Positions 8,265 through 16,488 of a DNA stretch of 39,214 bases are shown piece after piece. Below the pieces are notes generated by a model. It did no database searches and had not been told where the DNA came from. It saw only the letters and a list, made by a program, of their open reading frames with translations. Source of the DNA: an uncultured Bermanella sp. (lineage in GTDB: Bacteria; Pseudomonadota; Gammaproteobacteria; Pseudomonadales; Oceanobacteraceae); contig CAJXRF010000053.1 in the NCBI GenBank assembly GCA_913058575.1, forward strand, positions 1-39,214, given 5' to 3'. Every line of letters begins with the position of its first letter. Positions within the stretch are counted from its first letter, which is position 1. Both the position numbers and the translations under genes were made by a program.

Positions 8265-9572
8265 ATGCCCATTTATATCAATAGATGGGCTAAATTAGGC
8301 TTTTATAGCAGGACCATAGGATTGAGCTCAGTCAATCATCATTTATCCTTGGGTCTGAACACCATTATTGGAAAAATGGCTAAAAAAGGGGAAACGGTTC
8401 TAGATTTAGGCCCTCTCTCTACACAAATTACGTCACTATTTTTACAGTTAAAGTGCCGCTGCTTTATTGAAGATATGCATGAGTATGTCCTTGAATTAAA
8501 TAATGATAGCAGTAACCCTTTGGATAAATTAAGTGCTTTCTTACTGGACAAACCAGAGGGAACCACTTTCGATTATGTGTTGTGCTGGGATTTATTTAAT
8601 TTCCTATCTTTAGACATTATCAATCATTTAATGGCACTGCTTAAGCCTTATTTAAAACCAGGCACGATATTACACACCATTCGTTATATCGGCACTGCTA
8701 CGCCGCATTTACCTAGACAGTTTAAACGACTAGATAAATTAAACTTTAACGTTTCGGAGTCACAATCTTTATTAAAGGGGAACAATCAAATTACGCCCCA
8801 GGCCCACACCACCATTATGTTATTGCGAAGCATGCCTGAATTTTCCCTTTACGACACAGCCTTAAATCAAGAAGGCATGATGAAGGATGTGGCCGAGTAC
8901 CTGCTTGAATATGAAAGTATCACAAAGGGAAAATTGGTTAAAAAACGTTTAAACGCCCAAGATGTAGTGTCTTACTTTGCTCAGCAAAGCAACAATGATG
9001 CAGTGGATTTGTTAGGGCTTAAAAAAATACTCAGTGATTCAAACACAATGAGGCAGCTATCTGTATTTGAAACTGGGCCAAAGAGCGGTCGCCAGGTAAG
9101 CTACTTAAATAACCTAAGCAAAAGCCTTTATATTGAAGATATTTATTCCTCAATTACTTGGCAAAATAGATTGATTGGAAATCAAACCGGTTCCGTTAGC
9201 CAACAACTGCTCAAATTCCCTGAGTCACTCAAGTTTGATCTTGTGCTCATTTGGGATATTTTTAATTTTTGCAGCCCAGAACAAATTAAAAAGATTGGTG
9301 AGCTATTAAGTAAGCACCTAAATATAGGCGCCAAATTACACATTTTAATTCACAAGGGTAAAGGCATTCCCAAGAAACCTGCCGTCTTTGAAGTGACCCA
9401 CAAGTTAGGTGTCAATATAAGCGGGGAACTTAAAGGGGATCACCCAAAAAACCTTCGTTCCATCACTGAACTGATTCGATTATTACCTCAATTTAAACTG
9501 TGGTTTCATCACCTGGGGAATGCTAGCACTCGCCACGATTACCAAGAGTTTATACTCGAGCATAAAGGATAA
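8265..9572 (+). CDS. Internally duplicated methyltransferase-like protein
   Basis: The 435 residues hold two copies of one Rossmann-type domain. In copy A, VLDLGP (45-50), FIED (67-70), FDYVLCWDLFNF (102-113) and MPEFSLYD (190-197) occur in the same order as VFETGP (267-272), YIED (289-292), FDLVLIWDIFNF (324-335) and LPQFKLWF (407-414) in copy B. The layout matches class I SAM-dependent methyltransferases: a glycine loop after strand 1 and an acidic end of strand 2. The glycine loops are degenerate, so one or both copies may no longer bind SAM. No Shine-Dalgarno precedes the ATG at 8265; a TTG at about 8321 behind AGGACCATAGG is an alternative start. It sits between bactofilin and the ZorA-like gene, 10 bases from the latter. 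The exact function is unknown. Confidence 0.75.
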   Translation: MPIYINRWAKLGFYSRTIGLSSVNHHLSLGLNTIIGKMAKKGETVLDLGPLSTQITSLFLQLKCRCFIEDMHEYVLELNNDSSNPLDKLSAFLLDKPEGTTFDYVLCWDLFNFLSLDIINHLMALLKPYLKPGTILHTIRYIGTATPHLPRQFKRLDKLNFNVSESQSLLKGNNQITPQAHTTIMLLRSMPEFSLYDTALNQEGMMKDVAEYLLEYESITKGKLVKKRLNAQDVVSYFAQQSNNDAVDLLGLKKILSDSNTMRQLSVFETGPKSGRQVSYLNNLSKSLYIEDIYSSITWQNRLIGNQTGSVSQQLLKFPESLKFDLVLIWDIFNFCSPEQIKKIGELLSKHLNIGAKLHILIHKGKGIPKKPAVFEVTHKLGVNISGELKGDHPKNLRSITELIRLLPQFKLWFHHLGNASTRHDYQEFILEHKG

Positions 9573-9582
9573 CAAAAATATT

Positions 9583-11214
9583 ATGTCCGAATTCATCCGC
9601 ATGATGCTGGCATCTGTCGAGCCCAGTACCATTACCGATATCTTCAGCATATTCATGCTGGTGTTATTTTTACTGGCTCTTTATGCAAAGATATTTAACC
9701 AGTTCTTGCAGTATCTCGATTATGCCCCTTCCCTATTAACCTCATTGGGCATATTAGGCACGTTTACTGGTATCGTCATTGGCTTATTTGATTTCAATAT
9801 TGCACACATTGATTCAAGTATTGCATTATTACTAGACGGGCTTAAAACGGCTTTCATCACCAGTATTTTAGGCATCGCCTTATCTCTTAGTCTGAAGTTG
9901 TTTAGTCAATGTTATCAGCCTCGACGATACGCTGAAGCTGACATCACCATGGAAGATTTACACAACAGTTTAAATTCTCAAATAGTCGCCACTGAATTTT
10001 TGGCAACGGTTATGAAAGACAATCAAAATAGTTTTCTCAGTACACAAGAGAAACTGACCGATGTGGCCAGAAAGCACCAGCATGAATTTGTAGAAAGCCA
10101 ACGGAAATTAGCCGCACAAAACAGAGAGATTGAACGAAAAAATCAAGAGGATTTTCTGCGCAACCAAGAGTCCTATCTTGAAAAACTTGATAGTTCAGTG
10201 GCTCGATTCGCTCAAGAAGGTGTGCAGTCATTAGTGGCTGAAATGCATGAAGTGGTTAAAGATTTTAACCGTCACGTACAAACTGAATTTGGTGAAAACT
10301 TCCAACAATTTGGCGGTTATTTAGATCAGTTTAAGGAGACCATTCATTCACTGGGCAATGAATTTGGCCAACATGAAGAGCGCATGCAATATTGGACCGA
10401 ACATTGTGATGCAAACGTCATTAGCTTAGTACGTGTCAGAAATGAATTAGAAGAAGTAGGAGGATTACTAACTAAAGTACCTGAGTTCATCGGCTCTTTT
10501 GGCTCTGCCATGGAACAAAGTCAGCAGCAACTTACCAGCATCAACAATTTATTACAGCAATACGCCAGCATTAGCGAACGTGTTAATGATGTATTGCCCG
10601 ATATTGGTGAAAAGCTCACTATTTTCACCGACAACACAGCCTCGCTTCAACACTTAATGACCAAAGACATTAAACAGGTGGTGGATTCTTACCGTAGCAC
10701 ATTAGTCGATGCACAAGAAAATGCCCTTGCCCCTATTGCCGTATGGCAAGAGCAGCTAGATACTAGCCTTGGGCAACTGCATGCTGGCTACCAGCATTCA
10801 CTCACCACCATGACCGATCAAAGTAACACCCTAGCGCAACAAATCAGTTTAATTACCCACGCCCTTGAAACCATGTCTACTTTAGACAGTAACCTCATTG
10901 ATAAGCTGGTGGCGCAATCGATTGCTGTGCATCGCAGTGGTATGCAAGAACTGGCGGTGCATCAGGCAAAAACCCATCAGGAAATGTCTCAGTCTCTTAC
11001 CCAGCTCATACAGCAAAACCATAGCCAAACGGAAAAATCCATGGGCCGGCAAGTGGATAATATTGAAAGTCATATGGAAAGAGAAATAGAGCAGGTCATG
11101 AGCACCATGGGTGAAGCATTGGGTATGATCAGTGGGCAATTTACCCGAGACTACCAAAGCTTAATCACCCAGATGCAAGGGCTACTGGCTCAGCACGAGG
11201 CACTGGAGGCGTGA
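9583..11214 (+). CDS. ZorA/MotA-type proton channel protein with long coiled-coil tail
   Basis: Starting at the ATG at 9583 (AAAGGAT lies 12 bases upstream; an in-frame ATG 21 codons earlier lies inside the previous gene), the protein has 543 residues. Three transmembrane helices lie near 18-38, 50-70 and 85-107. Helix 2 carries SLGILGTFTGIVIGL, the signature of the MotA/TolQ/ExbB/ZorA channel family. From about 130 to the end it is a hydrophilic, Gln/Glu-rich, coiled-coil tail of some 400 residues, as in ZorA of the Zorya defence system. These proteins form pentamers round a dimer of the partner subunit and turn ion flow into rotation. The stop codon overlaps the start of the ZorB-like gene. 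It is ZorA-like rather than MotA-like because of the tail, but no known Zorya effector is adjacent. Confidence 0.88.
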   Translation: MSEFIRMMLASVEPSTITDIFSIFMLVLFLLALYAKIFNQFLQYLDYAPSLLTSLGILGTFTGIVIGLFDFNIAHIDSSIALLLDGLKTAFITSILGIALSLSLKLFSQCYQPRRYAEADITMEDLHNSLNSQIVATEFLATVMKDNQNSFLSTQEKLTDVARKHQHEFVESQRKLAAQNREIERKNQEDFLRNQESYLEKLDSSVARFAQEGVQSLVAEMHEVVKDFNRHVQTEFGENFQQFGGYLDQFKETIHSLGNEFGQHEERMQYWTEHCDANVISLVRVRNELEEVGGLLTKVPEFIGSFGSAMEQSQQQLTSINNLLQQYASISERVNDVLPDIGEKLTIFTDNTASLQHLMTKDIKQVVDSYRSTLVDAQENALAPIAVWQEQLDTSLGQLHAGYQHSLTTMTDQSNTLAQQISLITHALETMSTLDSNLIDKLVAQSIAVHRSGMQELAVHQAKTHQEMSQSLTQLIQQNHSQTEKSMGRQVDNIESHMEREIEQVMSTMGEALGMISGQFTRDYQSLITQMQGLLAQHEALEA

Positions 11215-11942
11215 AATATTTACCCGGCAGTAAAAAAACCGACCCCCATGAAAATCAGTGGTTAAGTGTTTCTGACTTAATGGCCGGCTTGATGATGGTA
11301 TTTTTATGCATTTCTGTGGCAATGATTCATTCTGTCATGGCTGAGCGCAAAAAAATTACCACCATTGCCCTTTCCTACCAAGAAAATCAGTTAAGTATTT
11401 ATCGGGCGCTGGTGAACACCTTTGATGAAGATTTAGAGCGTTGGGGCGCAAGCATATCCGATGATACCCTGACCATTATATTTCAAGCACCCGACGCCAT
11501 GTTTGAAACCGGTAAAACAGAATTAAGTGCCCGCTATAAAAAAATACTCACCGAATTTTTCCCAAGGTACATGAATGCTCTGCGCCCTTTTACCGACTCC
11601 ATTGAAGAAGTACGCCTTGAAGGCCATACCAGTAGCGGTTGGGGGGCTGCTGACTTTCAAGATAGTGCTTACTTTAAAAATTTAGCCCTATCGCAACAGC
11701 GTACCCGTTCTGTATTGCGTTTTGTTTCCACGTTGGAAAATGTTTCTGAATATAAAAAGTGGATGAAAGGACATTTAGCAGCAGTAGGGTATTCATCATC
11801 ACGCCCGGTACTTGACAATAATGGGCTTGAAGACCCCACACAATCTAAGCGGGTCGCTTTTCGTGTTATTACCAATGCCGATTTAAAAATTAAAACTATT
11901 TTAGAAGGGCTGCTTGAAAAAGATGCTGAGTCAATACTTTAA
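11211..11942 (+). CDS. ZorB/MotB-type stator partner with OmpA-like peptidoglycan-binding domain
   Basis: A 243-residue protein with one transmembrane helix at about 22-42. It carries the motif SVSDLMAGLMM, where Asp22 is the likely ion-carrying residue of MotB/ZorB-type subunits. A periplasmic OmpA/MotB domain follows at about 95-230, with MFETGKTEL, RLEGHTSS and LSQQRTRSVL, expected to bind peptidoglycan and hold the motor still. The start is GTG, overlapping the ZorA-like stop by four bases (GTGA), which indicates coupled translation. Together with the upstream gene it should form a 5:2 motor. Lack of a longer periplasmic linker and the SDLMAGLM helix favour ZorB over MotB. Confidence 0.88.
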   Translation: MKYLPGSKKTDPHENQWLSVSDLMAGLMMVFLCISVAMIHSVMAERKKITTIALSYQENQLSIYRALVNTFDEDLERWGASISDDTLTIIFQAPDAMFETGKTELSARYKKILTEFFPRYMNALRPFTDSIEEVRLEGHTSSGWGAADFQDSAYFKNLALSQQRTRSVLRFVSTLENVSEYKKWMKGHLAAVGYSSSRPVLDNNGLEDPTQSKRVAFRVITNADLKIKTILEGLLEKDAESIL

Positions 11943-12954
11943 GACCCTAGTGGATTCAGCCCAAAAAATGGCCACAAGCCAGCTGAATAACTCTAGCCTT
12001 CGGCCACTTCAAACGGTCAATCATACCAATAGTTTTGAGTCACAGCTGCTGCATGGTTTATACGTGCCTTTTAGCGAGCTTACGATTAATCATGTTGGCT
12101 GGAGTTACCGTCAAAGTCCGGTAATGGTGTATGGCGTGCAATCAAACGAACACACTCTTCACTTAACCGCCTGTCATAGCATTTTGAAGCACCCACCAAA
12201 TTGGGTATGGATTACCACACACCATGCTCAACAATCGTTAAACCATTGCGAGCATTGCTTTACTAAAATAAGCCCCCAAGACTTTACATACACCAGTCAA
12301 AATCAAGATAAAGAACGTCAACCAATAGATAATAAAAAAGCATTTAGCTTTTTACACCATGTGCAAGTACACAGCCATGAATATTTTAATACGCAAAAAA
12401 TCAAACTTTGGCAACCAGGATACCCATTAGAAAATTTGCCTAGTGTCATTGATAATAAAAATGGGAAGAGTGCTGATATTATTGACTATGAACAATGCCA
12501 AAATTGCACTTGGAAATTACCGTTATATTCCAATTATTCCATTCCAAAAGAGCAAAGGCTCAGCATGGGTTGTGATCAAATGTATTGCCTTCTTTGTATG
12601 GGGGAGCACATCCATAAAGCACTTATTATTCCGGCGGCGCTGCGCTGGAAAGCCCTGCAGGCTAGGTTTCATTACTTTAATGGTGTCTGTACTAATTGGG
12701 CACATGTCCAATTTCATATTGATAAAAGTTGGCACCCACTTATCAAGGTGGTGCGCCAGCAAGGCATTAACCTACCCAGTTTATATGAACCGATTACTTG
12801 TGAAGGCTATGTGACACTTATTTCGCCGTTAGTCTGGAAAGATCAAAAACGTGCCATCTTGCCCGATTTATATGATGATCGTATCCAGTTACCTAAAGAT
12901 TGGGATTTCTGGCACTATGAGCAAGTTTATGCCAGCTTCAGGGGGCAAAATTAA
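11923..12954 (+). CDS. CxxC-rich protein of unknown function, last gene of the ZorAB-like operon
   Basis: A 343-residue protein that I do not recognise. It has three CxxC pairs, at Cys109/112, Cys192/195 and Cys222/225, plus Cys217 and many histidines (for example HCEHC and THHAQQ), suggesting one or two structural zinc sites. The rest is rich in Trp, Tyr and His, with no signal peptide and no transmembrane helix, so it is probably cytoplasmic. It overlaps the ZorB-like gene by 20 bases; an upstream in-frame TTG at 11914 is a less likely start. The overlap argues strongly that it belongs to the same system. It shows no helicase, nuclease or other Zorya-effector motif. Confidence 0.75.
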   Translation: MLSQYFKTLVDSAQKMATSQLNNSSLRPLQTVNHTNSFESQLLHGLYVPFSELTINHVGWSYRQSPVMVYGVQSNEHTLHLTACHSILKHPPNWVWITTHHAQQSLNHCEHCFTKISPQDFTYTSQNQDKERQPIDNKKAFSFLHHVQVHSHEYFNTQKIKLWQPGYPLENLPSVIDNKNGKSADIIDYEQCQNCTWKLPLYSNYSIPKEQRLSMGCDQMYCLLCMGEHIHKALIIPAALRWKALQARFHYFNGVCTNWAHVQFHIDKSWHPLIKVVRQQGINLPSLYEPITCEGYVTLISPLVWKDQKRAILPDLYDDRIQLPKDWDFWHYEQVYASFRGQN

Positions 12955-13163
12955 TCAATCGTTATACTTTTAAGAGCTAATTAATTTTTATAATAGACCA
13001 AAAGTTTCTATTACAAGCAAAGCCCCCACATCTGTTTCATACTGTTTAGACACTATCTATACATAAACCTGCTAAAAACCCGAATTAAAGACCAAAGCTC
13101 ACAAGGCACGGTATTTAGTTTAACGCGCGATATTACCCATTGCGCTAATATAGGGGATATTTT

Positions 13164-14264
13164 ATGGGCGCTAAACATGCTCGCACTTCACATGCATCCT
13201 TCAATCCGGCTGGCACCCAAGGCTTTGCCTTTGTGGAGTTCACCAGCGCACAACAAACCCTGCTGCACACATTATTTAAGCAACTGGGGTTCAATGCCGT
13301 CTCTAAACACGCTAGCAAACCCCTTACTTGGTACCAACAAGGGGAAATATTTTTTCTTGTAAACGATCAACCCTATGGGTTCACCAAAGATTTCGAGCAA
13401 CAACATGGCGCCAGTGCCTGTGCCATGGGTTTTAGCGTCAATGACGCCCAGCAAGCTTATGAATATGCCCAACAACATGGGGCAAAAAAATGCTTACCAC
13501 GCATGTTGGAATTTCAAGTGCCCGCCATTTATGGCATAGGGGAAAGCTTGTTGTACTTTATCGACAAAAAAAACAACCCTTTTAGTGCATCTAAAAGTGC
13601 CGCCACTAAAAACCATTTTGAAGAAGTAAAAACAACACAGAAAAGTCCCAGTGTCGGGTTGCTGGAAATTGATCATCTTACCCACAATGTACATCGTGGA
13701 AAAATGGATCAATGGGCAGGCTTTTATGAAGAGATCTTTAATTTCAGAGAAATTCGTTACTTTGATATTAAAGGTAAGCACAGCGGTTTATTGAGTCGGG
13801 CCATGACTAGCCCATGTGGGAAAATTAAAATCCCCATTAATGAATCCCGCGATGAACATTCTCAAATAGAGGAGTACTTAAAAGAATACAATGGCGAAGG
13901 CATTCAACATATTGCCCTCACCACAAAAGATATTGTGAGCACAGTGAAAAAACTCAAACAAAATGGCGTTAAATTCATGGATGTGCCTGACAGCTATTAT
14001 GAGCGCATTGATGAAAGGCTGCCTGGTCATGCTCAAGAAATTAATGCCCTGCGCGAACATAAAATATTAATTGATGGCCACTTGGAAAATGGCCAGTGGA
14101 AACTGCTTTTACAAATATTCACCGATACCATGATAGGCCCTATTTTCTTTGAAATTATTCAGCGCCTTGGAGATGATGGCTTTGGCGAAGGAAATTTCCA
14201 GGCATTATTTGAAGCCATGGAGGATGATCAAATTCGCCGTGGTACCTTAAACCCCAATGGGTAA
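13164..14264 (+). CDS. hppD: 4-hydroxyphenylpyruvate dioxygenase
   Basis: The 366-residue protein has the vicinal-oxygen-chelate duplication of HPPD. The iron ligands are visible in the C-terminal half: His171 in IDHLTHNV, His249 in GIQHIA and Glu330 in GPIFFEIIQR, and the C-terminal tail contains GFGEGNF. The enzyme converts 4-hydroxyphenylpyruvate, the transamination product of tyrosine, into homogentisate with O2 and Fe(II) in the cytoplasm. AGGGGA six bases ahead of the ATG supports the start. It opens a four-gene operon in pathway order apart from the last step, with homogentisate dioxygenase starting 53 bases later. No aminotransferase is in the window. Confidence 0.97.
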   Translation: MGAKHARTSHASFNPAGTQGFAFVEFTSAQQTLLHTLFKQLGFNAVSKHASKPLTWYQQGEIFFLVNDQPYGFTKDFEQQHGASACAMGFSVNDAQQAYEYAQQHGAKKCLPRMLEFQVPAIYGIGESLLYFIDKKNNPFSASKSAATKNHFEEVKTTQKSPSVGLLEIDHLTHNVHRGKMDQWAGFYEEIFNFREIRYFDIKGKHSGLLSRAMTSPCGKIKIPINESRDEHSQIEEYLKEYNGEGIQHIALTTKDIVSTVKKLKQNGVKFMDVPDSYYERIDERLPGHAQEINALREHKILIDGHLENGQWKLLLQIFTDTMIGPIFFEIIQRLGDDGFGEGNFQALFEAMEDDQIRRGTLNPNG

Positions 14265-14317
14265 ACGTCAGTGACGATTTTGAATCATGATCTTGGCCAT
14301 GATCGAAGGAAATGAAT

Positions 14318-15469
14318 ATGACAAAGCCCATTGTATTTCCAAATCACTCCGGGACCTTTTCCCGTCAGGCCCATGCGGATTTCCCTAAAGACGCACCTTA
14401 TGAGCGAGAAATTGGTCGTCAAGGCTTTTTTGGCCCCGCCACCCATATGCATCACCGCCACCCTCCTACCGGATGGAGCGGCATGCAAGGGGATTTACGT
14501 CCCAGAGCCTTTGACCTAAAAAAATGGCCGCAAAGCAATCACTCCTTATGGGAGGTACAACCATTACTCACTAACAAGCATTGCACGCTGTTATTCTGGA
14601 CCTTGCCGTGCACCATGAAAAAGTTGCTGCGCAATGCCGATGGGGATTTATTGCTGTTTATTCATAGTGGGCGCGGCGAGCTATTTTGTGATTACGGCCA
14701 ACTGTCCTTTACCGAAGGAGATTATATTCTGTTACCCCGTGGCACCAGCTGGCGCATAGAAAGCAAAATTGAAATACAGCTACTGGCCATTGAAGCCACC
14801 GACAATATGTTTGGCTTACCCGACAAGGGCTTAGTGGGACAGCACGCTATTTTTGATCCATGCGCCCTTCAATGTGCTCAAATCACCCCTGAATTTCTCG
14901 ATCAACAAGATGAAAACCCTTGGCAAGTATTCGTGAAGCATCAAAATAAAGTCACCACCATTAGTTACCCATACAACCCACTGGATGCCATTGGCTGGCA
15001 CGGTGAAGTATGCGCCCTTAAAATAAACTGGCGCGATATTCGCCCACTCATGAGTCATCGTTATCACTTGCCTCCTTCAGCACACAGTACATTTGTGAGC
15101 GAACATTTTGTGGTGTGTACTTTTGTACCGCGCCCGTTTGAAACTGACCCAGGTGCTTTAAAGGTGCCTTTTTATCACAGCAATGAAGATTACGATGAAG
15201 TGATTTTTTATCACCAAGGGGAATTTTTCAGCCGTGACCATATTTATCCTGGCATGTTAAGTTTTCACCCCAGAGGATTCAGTCATGGCCCCCACCCCAA
15301 GGCTTATGAAAAGTCTTTTCAACAAACTCATACTGAAACCAACGAAGTGGCGGTGATGATCGATACCCGTGAATCGCTTAATTGCACAGATGACACCAAT
15401 GGCCTGCCCAAAAATGTCGAATGGCAGGGCTATGTAAACAGTTGGCAAGACAAGGAAGCACAATCATGA
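14318..15469 (+). CDS. hmgA: Homogentisate 1,2-dioxygenase (short form)
   Basis: The cupin-type enzyme opens the ring of homogentisate to give 4-maleylacetoacetate, using Fe(II) and O2. The metal-site region is visible as FYHSNEDYDEV with the His and Glu ligands, followed by HPRGFSHGPHP with the last His. At 383 residues it is shorter than the approximately 430-residue Pseudomonas and human enzymes and matches the short class seen in many gammaproteobacteria. The second of two close ATGs (14318) is chosen because AAGGA lies seven bases ahead of it, against one base for the first at 14312. Its stop overlaps the start of the fumarylacetoacetase gene (ATGA). Confidence 0.95.
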   Translation: MTKPIVFPNHSGTFSRQAHADFPKDAPYEREIGRQGFFGPATHMHHRHPPTGWSGMQGDLRPRAFDLKKWPQSNHSLWEVQPLLTNKHCTLLFWTLPCTMKKLLRNADGDLLLFIHSGRGELFCDYGQLSFTEGDYILLPRGTSWRIESKIEIQLLAIEATDNMFGLPDKGLVGQHAIFDPCALQCAQITPEFLDQQDENPWQVFVKHQNKVTTISYPYNPLDAIGWHGEVCALKINWRDIRPLMSHRYHLPPSAHSTFVSEHFVVCTFVPRPFETDPGALKVPFYHSNEDYDEVIFYHQGEFFSRDHIYPGMLSFHPRGFSHGPHPKAYEKSFQQTHTETNEVAVMIDTRESLNCTDDTNGLPKNVEWQGYVNSWQDKEAQS

Positions 15470-16461
15470 AGCTGGCCAGCCAGTTTAATCAAAACCAACC
15501 AAAAGATGGCCAATTATTAGTGGTCTCTCGAGATCTTCAGCGGGCTCAAGCGGTGCCTCATATTGCCAGTACCTTGCAGTACGCCATTGAAAATTGGCAA
15601 GCCTGTGAGCCATTATTAACAGAAGTGTATGAGCAGCTAAATAAAATCCAGCAAGATAAATCTAACGACACATTAGCTTTTGATGAGTGCCGAATATTAT
15701 CGCCTTTGCCCAGGGCCTACCAATGGTTAGATGGCAGTGCCTATGTGAATCATGTAGAACTAGTGCGTAAAGCCCGTGGCGCGCCAATGCCAGAATCCTT
15801 TTGGCAAGACCCACTTATGTACCAAGGGGGCAGTGATAATTTTTTAACCCCAAGCCAAGACATTCCCCTACAAGACCCATCATGGGGCTTAGACTTTGAA
15901 GCTGAACTGGCCATCATTACCGATGACGTGCCCATGGGCAGTTCAATTTCACAAGCTCAATCCCACATTAAATTATTCATGTTAGTGAATGATGTATCCC
16001 TTAGAAATTTAATTCCCGCAGAGCTCGCTAAAGGATTTGGCTTCATGCAAAGCAAACCCTCAAGCAGCTTTAGCCCGGTGGCCATTACTCCTGATGAACT
16101 GGGTGAAAGCTGGAACGGAAATAAACTTCAACAGCGATTAATTACCCACCTAAATGATGTTTTATTTGGTGAACCAGACACAGGTGTAGACATGACATTT
16201 GATTTCCCGACCCTAGTGGCCCATGGGGCTAAGACGCGAAATTTAAGCGCGGGCACCATTATTGGCTCGGGTACCATTTCCAACTACGACCGAAGTAAAG
16301 GCTCATCCTGTATCGCTGAAAAACGCATGTTGGAAAAAATTGCCGATGATTCCATCACCACAGAGTTTTTAAAAGCGGGTGATCGAGTGAAAATCGAAAT
16401 GTTAGATGCACAAGGCGCCTCATTATTTGGCCAAATCAATCAACAAGTTGTGAGTGTCTAG
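15466..16461 (+). CDS. fahA: Fumarylacetoacetase (fumarylacetoacetate hydrolase)
   Basis: The 331-residue protein matches the bacterial FAH family. It has YQGGSDNF and the acidic metal-binding stretch DFEAELA, followed by the conserved NDVSLRN and a C-terminal core with GTIIGSGTISN. The enzyme splits 4-fumarylacetoacetate into fumarate and acetoacetate, the last step of the pathway. An upstream in-frame ATG at 15421 lies inside hmgA; the start at 15466 overlaps the hmgA stop and begins MKLAS, as expected for the family. The isomerase gene that makes its substrate follows 27 bases later. Confidence 0.95.
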   Translation: MKLASQFNQNQPKDGQLLVVSRDLQRAQAVPHIASTLQYAIENWQACEPLLTEVYEQLNKIQQDKSNDTLAFDECRILSPLPRAYQWLDGSAYVNHVELVRKARGAPMPESFWQDPLMYQGGSDNFLTPSQDIPLQDPSWGLDFEAELAIITDDVPMGSSISQAQSHIKLFMLVNDVSLRNLIPAELAKGFGFMQSKPSSSFSPVAITPDELGESWNGNKLQQRLITHLNDVLFGEPDTGVDMTFDFPTLVAHGAKTRNLSAGTIIGSGTISNYDRSKGSSCIAEKRMLEKIADDSITTEFLKAGDRVKIEMLDAQGASLFGQINQQVVSV

Positions 16462-16488
16462 GGGATTAAAGGAGGTGAATTAAAGCCA

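Noticed and set aside
12443-12814. 123-residue frame inside the CxxC-rich gene
   Set aside because: Same-strand shadow in another frame with no start signal; the main frame has CxxC pairs and the operon overlap.
9583-12954. Annotating the motor operon as a known Zorya type
   Set aside because: ZorA- and ZorB-like genes are clear, but no ZorC, D, E, F or G motif (helicase, nuclease or EH-signature) is visible in the neighbouring genes.
14265-14311. Inverted repeat ATCATG/CATGAT between hppD and hmgA as terminator
   Set aside because: Short, no U-tract, and the genes are clearly one operon; it may only be a weak processing or stabilising hairpin.
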